DNA from: Merdicola sp963557785
GTDB lineage: Bacteria > Bacillota > Clostridia > TANB77 > CAG-508
Direction of reading: 5' to 3'
DNA length: 62,625 bases
NCBI GenBank assembly: GCA_963557785.1
Contig: CAUWBF010000010.1
Location: 1-62,625, forward strand
The first letter of the stretch is position 1, and every line of letters starts with the position of its first letter. This document shows positions 46,935-54,110 of the stretch, one piece after another. The notes below the pieces were generated by a model, which did no database searches, had not been told where the DNA came from, and worked only from the letters and a program-made list of their open reading frames with translations. The translations under genes were made by a program, and so were the position numbers.

Positions 46935-49323
46935 CTATATTAATTTTGGTGCTCTTATTTGCATAAAGCTAAAATCTGCTTGTTTCTTCTGTTTCTTGTT
47001 AACAGTTTTACCTCTACGTAATTCATATAACCTATGAGCTAACATAATTGCTGTGTAAAATCTGTCGTCCATACTGTTACTTTTATGACTTTAAATTAAA
47101 GCGGGGAGAGTGCTTCAACTTTCCCTCTCTAGTTTCATTTTTAGATTATAGCTAGAGTTCAGACTGTCGCATATTCATCATAAATGAATTTCAATCATTC
47201 AGTCGTTCAGCGTCCATTAAGTTCGCCCCTGTCATCCATCTCTGGACTTCCAAGTCAATTAGATTGAATTTACTAATTACGGCTTATGTATTATTCCGTA
47301 ATATGCACAACTTGTTTATGCATCTTATTAGCTTTCTCTTTAGCTAATGCGTAAGTTACAGAAGTATTTTCAGCATTTGTTGATTTATGAATGGCTGCTA
47401 TTTCTCTTTTCATAAAATCAATTTGTGTTAATTGTATTTTTTCATCCTGAGATAAATTATATGTCTCAGTTAATTCTTCTTTAATTTCATTCCCATCTTC
47501 ATCTTTACCAACAACTTGAGTTCCTTTAACTAGATGAAGAATGTCACTGCCTGAGTAAGCATAAGGGAATCTTAAAACTCCTAGTTCCATTAATTCAATA
47601 AATTCCTCAACCATTTGAGTTCTATATTTTCTAGGAGAAATAAGTCTCAATTTATTGATAGCATTTGGATATCTTCTTTTATAAGTAGTGTATAATTCAT
47701 TATCGGCATCAATTAAACCTGCATGAGTCTTACCATTAATATCCACCCAGTCATTTAATAGTTGGTCAGCGTAAGTTGATTGACCTCCACCGCCTGATCC
47801 ACTATCAATCAATAGGCTGTCTATGTATTCATAATCTAAATTATCGCCATTATAAGCTAATAAGATATTTCTTATTTCTTCTAATTGGCGATTTGAATCT
47901 AACTTATATTTTTTCTTTGTTGCTATGTCTATAAAATTATTACAACCAATAATGTCTCCGCATAAACCATATTCTGGGTCTTCATAGACATTCATTACAG
48001 ACATAACGCTGTTATCTGTTGTACGAGCAGGGTCAAATGCTAGTACAATTCTATTGTCTTCTCTCCATTCTTGGTATGGAACAATTTGTCTTTCATTCTT
48101 TCTAATCGTATACCATTTAACAATTTGATCGTCTCCACCAGTCATATCTGGTTTATTATAATATTCTTTACGAGCTGTCTCTGGGTCATCCCTCATAGCT
48201 TTATCAACTACATCTTGAGAGAGTAGGGGAGGGATAACTTCGCCTTTAGAATACATCGTAATAGCAGTATCACATGGCATATCGCATACAAAATATCTAA
48301 AGTCTCCAGCAAGCATATATTTAGCATATTCTTTATAACGCTTATAAAATACAGCATCTAAAGTATCTTGTGATGACGCATATATAATTTGGTTTGGTGG
48401 TTGAGATGGTAGTAAACCTTGTAATTTAGCAGTATTCTTACCATATTTACTGTCTGATGACTGAGTAGAGAAGGGTTCTACAGCATCAATTAAATCTTCA
48501 GAACAGTAAGCTGCTTCGTCAAATACTGTTAAAGAAGAACGCTTCATATGTTATCCTAAAAGTTTTTTATCTTTTAGTTCTTATGATTGTATTTCTCATA
48601 AGTTCGGCACATCTTTTCATCTACAAAAGTAGAGACGAGGACTCATGGGTGAATTATATTCTGCAAGCAGTTTCATCACCTGTGCTCTGCGTGTGACCAA
48701 TTTTTTAAAATTAGCCTTCCACTCGGATTAGCATTTCAGCCTTCCCGTTTTCTTCCTCGTTTTGTAACTACATATCACTATGCAGAGAGGCAAGCACGTT
48801 CTTTATAATTTTATCTACCTCTAGTGTTCGAAGGTTTACTGTTAAGTGTCTCAATTCTTGAACCATTATAAAATGTAACACTATAGCCACTAGGATCATG
48901 TTTAAACCCATCTTTGTTAGTTGGATTTGTAACAACCTCAGCGGCAGCAATATCTTTTAAGTCTGGTATACTTTCAGAAGTTTTACCTAAACGTAAAACA
49001 ATTTCTTCTAATTTATTAAATGTTTCTTTCGCCTGATTACCAACCGAAGAAACAATATATATATTTTGATTTGGATATAGTATTGCTCTTAACAAACAAT
49101 AAATTACAATTAAAAAACTCTTACCAAAGTTTCGTGTACAAGACCAAACTGAACGACTTGTATTCCATGATGAAGCAATCATCCAAGCCTGTGCGTCAGA
49201 TAAATAAATACCTAACAAATCTTCGCAAGCAATGATTGGATTTCTCCTATAAAATCCAACTGTTTCAGCATCTCTTAAATATCTTTCAAGCCTAGCGGAA
49301 CTAATATTAATTTCTTTAATCAT
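46935..49323 (-). CDS. terL: Terminase large subunit, three exons
   Basis: Exons 49323-48817, 48544-47294 and 47069-46935 join to 630 residues. Exon 1 carries a Walker A-like CTRNFGKSF (about 62-70). After the first junction (NTRG-KRSSL) exon 2 starts with Walker B LTVFDEAAY. The nuclease domain follows (IVLAFDPARTTDNSVMSV, LLIDSGSGGGG). Exon 3 supplies the conserved C-terminal DDRFYTAIMLAHRLYELRRG. It packages DNA by ATP hydrolysis and cuts concatemers. The second junction is placed to within about 3 nt only. Confidence 0.85.
47070..47293 (-). ncRNA. terL: Short group I intron, second in terL
   Basis: About 224 nt, the shortest here. P7 can form between GAACGACTGAATG and GCGACAGTCTGAAC, and the 3' end ...AGTAACAGTATG matches tape-measure introns 1-3 and 5. 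P1 is unclear: exon ACGG pairs with CCGU but the usual U at the site is missing. It may be degenerate. Confidence 0.65.
48545..48816 (-). ncRNA. terL: Group I intron, first in terL
   Basis: 272 nt, no ORF. P1 is AGAGGU with GCCUCU (six pairs, U.G at the site). The core differs from the other introns: P7 appears to be GAGCACAGG with GATGTGCCGAAC. The 3' end is ...AACATATG. Excision joins AGA-GGT to AAG-CGT. Confidence 0.75.
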
Positions 49324-50428
49324 TTAATTTTCCTCCAAGCTTTTTAACTTTCATTTCTAAACGCTTTATTTCTTTGTCTTTTTCTATTTCTTCAAGTCTC
49401 AGTAGTCTGTTTTCTTCCTTAGAATCTTCTAACTGTAATTGTAATTTAGACAGAGTTTCTCTTTGATAATCTATAATATCATTTACATCATTTTCATCAA
49501 AATAACAATTTTCTTTCATAGATTTAAACGATACTTCAGAAGCCCATCTAGAATTTTCACTTCTTAACTGGTCATAATAATTAGCTTCTATTTCAGTTAA
49601 TTCCTTCTCTCTCATATCTCTCATAAGACCCGTAAGAGAGTTTTTACCAGCCTTCTGATCAGTTCTATTCTTAGCTGAAATGCCATTTTCTTTAGCAATC
49701 TTATCATTAGCAGTAACCAAATCCTTCTTCATAGTATTTAATTTACTTACATCACCTAAATTCTTATAGGCATCTAATCTTGATATTGCTAGATCGCATT
49801 GTTTAATCTGGTTGTTATTATTTACAATCTGAATTACCTGTGTCATTTTATAAGTGTCTTCCAATAACTCGTCATCGTCTAACCACTTTAATAATTCAGA
49901 GAACAAATATTTTCTATCTCTATCTGAATATCCAACAAATGGATCATATCCAACAATTTTAATTACTTCATTTTTATTTCTTTTATTTTCCACCGACCAA
50001 TTTTCTTCAGAAAGTTCTCTTGAAGAGTCAATATCTTTAGCTAATTCGCCTTCAACTAATGTCGATACAAAAGTCTTCTTATGATATTGAACACAAGCTA
50101 AGCTTTTTAAGTAATGCCCCATTGTAAAATTCTCATTCTTTTTTACAGTTGAATCATATAATCCACGATAAAAAGGTACATCTAAATAATGACAACATAT
50201 AATTGTAGCCAATTCTTGGTCGTCATACTGTACTCTGAAATCTTCAAACAGTTCATTTATACATTTACTACAAATAGTTCCATACTGGTCATTTGCATCA
50301 TGGATACTACTTCTAGTTTTAAAAAACTTACCATTAGGAGCAGAATAAACAGCCCCACATCTAGAACATCTAAACTCATGTGTAGTCTCTACTTTAGGTT
50401 TTGGTGGTCTGCCTCTTTTAGCCGCCAT
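49316..50428 (-). CDS. Terminase small subunit-like protein with zinc ribbon and coiled coil
   Basis: 370 residues from ATG 50428 after AAAGGAG. It begins AAKRGRPPKPK (AT-hook-like basic tail), then a zinc ribbon CSRCGAVYSAPNG...CSKC, a helical middle part, and a long C-terminal coiled coil (320-370). Its stop overlaps the terL start, and proteins of this layout are often annotated as small terminase or packaging proteins in Firmicutes phages. It probably recognises phage DNA for packaging. DNA-binding is inferred from the zinc ribbon and basic tail. Confidence 0.6.
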   Translation of the reverse strand: MAAKRGRPPKPKVETTHEFRCSRCGAVYSAPNGKFFKTRSSIHDANDQYGTICSKCINELFEDFRVQYDDQELATIICCHYLDVPFYRGLYDSTVKKNENFTMGHYLKSLACVQYHKKTFVSTLVEGELAKDIDSSRELSEENWSVENKRNKNEVIKIVGYDPFVGYSDRDRKYLFSELLKWLDDDELLEDTYKMTQVIQIVNNNNQIKQCDLAISRLDAYKNLGDVSKLNTMKKDLVTANDKIAKENGISAKNRTDQKAGKNSLTGLMRDMREKELTEIEANYYDQLRSENSRWASEVSFKSMKENCYFDENDVNDIIDYQRETLSKLQLQLEDSKEENRLLRLEEIEKDKEIKRLEMKVKKLGGKLND

Positions 50429-50452
50429 CTGTTCTCCTTTCACTCTTTTTTA

Positions 50453-50487
50453 AATAAAAAAAATATCCCCAACATTACATTGGGGAT
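50453..50487 (-). terminator. Terminator between the tRNA region and the terminase operon
   Basis: Minus strand ATCCCCAA / TTGGGGAT with a 7-nt loop, then A and eight T. It lies just downstream of the tRNA-Met gene and 25 bp upstream of the terminase small-subunit start. Confidence 0.85.
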
Positions 50488-50539
50488 GATACATAGTACA
50501 AAGGGGAGGGATGAAACTATGTATATTACACTTGATGGA

Positions 50540-50610
50540 TGCAGAGGTAGGAATCGAACCTACGTGTGTGAGATAATGAGTCTCATGACTTACCACTTGT
50601 CCACTCTGCA
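50540..50610 (-). tRNA. tRNA with CAT anticodon (Met or Ile2)
   Basis: Acceptor TGCAGAG / CTCTGCA, D-arm GAC...GTC, anticodon arm TGAGA-CTCATTA-TCTCA, T-arm GTAGG-TTCGATT-CCTAC. Full cloverleaf of 71 nt without encoded CCA; the discriminator base is T. Confidence 0.85.
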
Positions 50611-50750
50611 ATATATAAGGTTGGTGTTATGAATATGAAGTTTACAATTTTACATAAACAATAATTGCCAACCTAGTTTTTATTGGCTCGTTGCATTTAT
50701 GCTATTAGATTATTCTAAGGAAGCCCAACGAGAACTGTTCTTGACAATGA

Positions 50751-50808
50751 CAGAAGAGTGGGAGTCAAACCCACACATAGCTTGTGCTATGCCAACCAAT
50801 GTCTTCTG
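50751..50808 (-). tRNA. tRNA-like gene lacking a D-stem
   Basis: 58 nt. Perfect 7-bp acceptor CAGAAGA / TCTTCTG and perfect T-arm GTGGG-TTTGACT-CCCAC, with a stable middle hairpin CATAGC-ACAA-GCTATG. Only nine nt (CATTGGTTG) replace the D-arm. No standard 7-nt anticodon loop can be drawn. It is either a degenerate tRNA or a tRNA mimic. Confidence 0.5.
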
Positions 50809-50816
50809 ATAATGGT

Positions 50817-50886
50817 TAGGGGTGCAGGTACTGCCCCTGCGCTATCAGAGTCAAAGTCTGATGTACTCCTATTATACGAACCCCCA
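50817..50886 (-). tRNA. tRNA-Gln (TTG) with unusual T-loop
   Basis: Acceptor TGGGGGT / ACCCCTA, D-arm GTA...TAC with GG in the loop, anticodon arm TCAGA-CTTTGAC-TCTGA (anticodon TTG), T-stem GCAGG / CCTGC. The T-loop reads GGCAGTA instead of TTCRANY, so tertiary contacts would be abnormal. Confidence 0.65.
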
Positions 50887-51621
50887 ATATCAAGGGCTAA
50901 TCAATACTGAATAACCCTATGAATAAAAGTTTACAAAAGTTTAAACAAAATTCTAATTTCCCGACCTTCGCCGTAACTCATACTAAGATATTAATATTCA
51001 CACACTATGAGCAGAGCTATGAGCCATAAAGCCGTCGCCTTATAACTTTTCTCTACCGACTAACCACCACAGTCAGCTCAAAGCATAGGGGAGATTGGCA
51101 CTCCCAACTTTCACCCGACATTCATTAAACTTTCTTAAAAAATCGTATTTTTTCTGTTTTTAAAAATAGTATTATATGTCTTTTTTAATACTGGCACTTA
51201 TGGGCTACTCGTGCTAAACCTTTGCCTTATACGAAGTTTTCACTTCATCAACACCAAAATAGCTTATTGGATTTCTTGTTAGTGCTATGGTTTCCACACC
51301 ATTCTTCACAAGACGAGTGCAGCGATTAACTACCCTCAATTATGCTACCGACAAGACTTACTGCTTTTAATACGATAGTTGAGCCACCATTGATTATCGT
51401 TGTAGTTTTCTACTTCTCAACACATATTTCTATATATTGATAGGACTGCATCAAAGTATCCTTACAACTTCATCCTAGATATACTCAATGTCCTTGCAAG
51501 TTGTCAAACCATCTTCACAAGGTTGAAAATATGAATTTGTGTTTTAACTAAAATATATGTAAGTTCTTACGAACTAACAAACAAAGCTAAAATGAATTCT
51601 AACTTCTATTAATGGATAGTT
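50887..51621. other. Non-coding stretch with tRNA-like remnants
   Basis: About 730 nt without a credible ORF. Several short hairpins and tRNA-like fragments occur: TAGTCGGTAGAG near 51050 resembles a D-loop, GTTGG-GAGTG-CCAAT near 51100 resembles a T-arm, and CTATGAGC is directly repeated at about 51005-51025. I could not fold a complete tRNA from them. It may be decayed tRNA genes or another structured RNA. Confidence 0.4.
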
Positions 51622-51622
51622 T

Positions 51623-51694
51623 CATAGAAGTGGGATTCGAACCCACAAATATAAGCCGAATACGCTTATAGTCTTTCCAATGACAATTCCATGA
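51623..51694 (-). tRNA. tRNA, anticodon uncertain (ATT reading)
   Basis: Acceptor CATGGAA / TTCTATG with discriminator A, short D-arm GTC...GAC, T-arm GTGGG-TTCGAAT-CCCAC. The anticodon stem TAAGC / GCTTA encloses GTATTCG, giving ATT by position, which is unusual (C at position 37). An alternative pairing leaves a nine-base loop. Confidence 0.65.
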
Positions 51695-52093
51695 TGTTTG
51701 CAAGCAAGAGAGTATATACACTTTAGGAGGAGTGGTATGCCCAACCACATATGAACAATGTATATTATATAAGGATAGAAAGGGAGAAAAATATAACCAA
51801 AACCAATTACCGCACGATAGCCTTAGCCTTATAATTCTATGATGAGCTTATTCGATAAATATTCAACTCTCTTACTTGCATATACAAAATAATAGATAAA
51901 TTTTTTGAGGATTAGCCTAGTGAAGAATCTACTAGGTTTGTTTTGAAAAAAACAATAAATAAAATAATGAGAAACAACTTTTTGCAATTCAGTGCATAAA
52001 CTTTAAAAATTAATGAGTTTTTGCAATTCAGTGCAAAAAGTTTTGAGGATTGGTATAGCTAAGAAGAACTATCTCTTCCTTAACTATATATTT
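51695..52093. other. Non-coding leader with repeats downstream of a phage promoter
   Basis: No ORF. It contains a tRNA-like pairing ATATACA...TGTATAT with GTGGT-TGGGCAT-ACCAC inside (about 51713-51768) and two exact copies of an 18-mer, tttttgcaattcagtgca, at 51979-51996 and 52018-52035. The second copy forms a perfect hairpin. The motif TTTTGAGGATT also occurs twice (about 51903 and 52040). These lie just downstream of the promoter at 52094-52128. Confidence 0.45.
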
Positions 52094-52128
52094 ATTATAC
52101 CATATTTTACCATTTATGCAATAGGGTT
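52094..52128 (-). promoter_or_regulatory. Phage promoter with AACCCTA element, driving the tRNA region
   Basis: Minus strand AACCCTATTGCAT (-35 TTGCAT at 52116-52121), 16-nt spacer, TATAAT at 52094-52099. It points into the repeat-bearing leader and tRNA cluster. Confidence 0.8.
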
Positions 52129-52156
52129 TATGGAAATTTTTTACATTTTTTTATAA

Positions 52157-52432
52157 TTAATTTACAGCTTCTTTTAATTCTTCTGAAGCCCTAAACATAA
52201 CTCGGTATTCGTGTTCTTTATAAACTGGTTCTTCTATACCAGGTATTATATACTCTCTAGCACCCCAGTCTTTTACATAAAGAACACCAAAGCCATAAAT
52301 TCGAATATAACCATGTGCTGCCAATTCGTCAGCCATAATTTTAAAAATCTCTTGTACGATAATCTTACTATCTCTTGTAGTTAATCCTACATGTTCTTTA
52401 ATTCTAGTATTTTTTGCAAGTGCTCTTGCCAT
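52157..52432 (-). CDS. HU/IHF-like DNA-binding protein
   Basis: 91 residues from ATG 52432 (MARALAKNTRIKEHVGL), with GGTGG 11 nt upstream, the usual HU length. Helical N-terminal dimerisation part TTRDSKIIVQEIFKIMADELAAHG, then IRIYGFGVLYVKDWGAREYIIPG corresponding to the beta-saddle with the 'GFG' turn, and a C-terminal helix. HU-like proteins bend DNA and may help packaging, replication or transcription. It follows the metallophosphoesterase gene directly. Confidence 0.75.
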   Translation of the reverse strand: MARALAKNTRIKEHVGLTTRDSKIIVQEIFKIMADELAAHGYIRIYGFGVLYVKDWGAREYIIPGIEEPVYKEHEYRVMFRASEELKEAVN

Positions 52433-52439
52433 ATCGTCT

Positions 52440-53678
52440 CTAACCACCTTTAACACCACCTAACTTTATATGATAGTCATTTATTTTTCCTTTATTCTTT
52501 TCAACAGTAATTATTGTAGCGCCAGGGTCTGATGTTTTTAATAACTTCAAACTAAAATCGTCTACGCCTATAATGCTAGGAATTCTCATAATATCTGTAG
52601 AGAACCCAACATTCTCACTATAACTATGATGTAGATGAGCACCGATAAGGATATCAATGTTAACACCATATATTTGAGAATAGTCCTTAATTACTTTGTC
52701 TAATTTTTTATCTTCGCCATGATAACCAACTACATTAAATCCTTGAATATTCTCATATATAATTCCATTAGGACAATTTTTAATTTCAACATTAGGATTT
52801 CCCTCAAGTATAATATTGATTATTTCATTAACAATAAATCCCATATTGTCATTTACAAAAGTCCCTTTAGGTTGGTTTAACATTCTAAGTTCACTGTGAT
52901 TACCATTAACCATTCTAAATTTCACTTTGACATATTTGCCTAATTCATTAAGCCAACCTGCCATAAACTTAGCATATTTAATAGTTGATTCAACAACTCC
53001 GTACCTTAGCTTAAATAATTGACTAACTCTTAAAATGCCGTCAATGTCATCACCTAAGTCAAACACATATAATGTGTCAATATCATTTCTTTTAATGAAA
53101 TGAACTGTGTCTATTAACAATTGCTGCATACGAGAGTAAAATATTTCAGGACTATATTCATTAATAATTTCGTTACAGATACCTTGAATTTTAAACTCAG
53201 CTCCAAAATGAGCGTCTCCAAATAGTAATATATGAGATTTCTCACTTTCGACACTTTGAGCGTTTTCAATTTTTGAAACTGGAGGTAGAGTAGAGGTATT
53301 TCTTACAGCGTTTATAATTTTTTCTAAAATCAATTCATCTCTTGCATCTTCACGAAGCCATTTATTATATTCAACCTTTTCAGCCTGAATTTGCTTCTTC
53401 TTTTTCTCTAATTCGTAAAGCTTGTCAGATAAATCATTTGTATATTCATTTGACTCCTGTTTTGAAAATACATCTTCATAATATTTTCTTGCTTCTTGAT
53501 ATGGCTTTCTAAATGCACTAGGGGATAAATAAGCATCATAATCATCATCAAATAAACCATGATTAAGAATTCTAGCAACTTCATCCCAATCAGCGTCAAG
53601 CGTCCCATAATCTTTAGCAGAGCATATTCTCCAAATATATTCTCTTTCGTTTTCTGTTGACTTTTTGTTTAGCTCCAT
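52440..53678 (-). CDS. Metallophosphoesterase (calcineurin-like)
   Basis: 412 residues. A helical N-terminal part (1-130) is followed by the complete two-metal signature: D155-x-H157 in LLFGDAHFGA, YVFDLGDDID (about 207), VNGNHSE (about 265), GYHGEDKK and ILIGAHLHHS (about 352). Enzymes of this type hydrolyse phosphodiesters, including nucleases of the Mre11 class. The exact substrate cannot be told. It overlaps the upstream 60-residue gene by 10 bp and is followed by the HU-like gene. Confidence 0.8.
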   Translation of the reverse strand: MELNKKSTENEREYIWRICSAKDYGTLDADWDEVARILNHGLFDDDYDAYLSPSAFRKPYQEARKYYEDVFSKQESNEYTNDLSDKLYELEKKKKQIQAEKVEYNKWLREDARDELILEKIINAVRNTSTLPPVSKIENAQSVESEKSHILLFGDAHFGAEFKIQGICNEIINEYSPEIFYSRMQQLLIDTVHFIKRNDIDTLYVFDLGDDIDGILRVSQLFKLRYGVVESTIKYAKFMAGWLNELGKYVKVKFRMVNGNHSELRMLNQPKGTFVNDNMGFIVNEIINIILEGNPNVEIKNCPNGIIYENIQGFNVVGYHGEDKKLDKVIKDYSQIYGVNIDILIGAHLHHSYSENVGFSTDIMRIPSIIGVDDFSLKLLKTSDPGATIITVEKNKGKINDYHIKLGGVKGG

Positions 53679-53851
53679 TGGTGAACCTTTCTCTCTTCGT
53701 TAAACTTCTTTAACAAATGAATAGTTTCTGGAAGTTCGTCAACATACCATTTCTTGTGTCTACTTTTCTTTTTTGCGCCTGTAACAGCGATTTTACAATT
53801 CTTTGAATTGGCTCTTAAATATTCAGCCTCTTGTTTGGTAATTCTAACCAA
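53669..53851 (-). CDS. Small basic hypothetical protein
   Basis: 60 residues, strongly basic. It starts MVRITKQEAEYLR, continues with VTGAKKKSRHKKWYVDE, and ends in a short helix. Small proteins of this style accompany phage DNA-metabolism genes. It overlaps the metallophosphoesterase start, so the two are translated together. Function unknown. Confidence 0.55.
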   Translation of the reverse strand: MVRITKQEAEYLRANSKNCKIAVTGAKKKSRHKKWYVDELPETIHLLKKFNEERKVHQWS

Positions 53852-54110
53852 AATATCACTCCTTTATCTCTTATTTGCTCTGGATGTATACATATATAAC
53901 TAAGATGGCACTATGCTTTCCAGAACTCGTTTATGTGTGTATTAGCTTGAACATAGTGCCGACATTATAGTTAAAATGTGGACGGAAATTTAATATCTTC
54001 CCTCTTAGGGATAAAAACGGCGTTGAAATTTCAACATTCTTTAAAATAAAACCTTTATAAGCATTGAAATTCCAACATTCTTTATTAAACCCTAAATAGC
54101 TTTAAAACAG
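53852..54110. other. Intergenic region with stem-loop and repeated TTGAAATTYCAA elements
   Basis: Two copies of TTGAAATT(T/C)CAACATTC occur at 54023 and 54064 (period 41); the first contains a perfect 12-bp palindrome. A 9-bp inverted repeat GGCACTATG / CATAGTGCC at 53907-53915 and 53952-53960 frames a 36-nt loop. TATAAT lies on the minus strand near 53966. It looks like a regulatory segment between the RNA polymerase and the next genes. Confidence 0.45.

Noticed and set aside
51979..52035. CRISPR-like repeat.
   Set aside because: Only two copies with one short spacer and no cas genes; it is better described as a repeated hairpin element.
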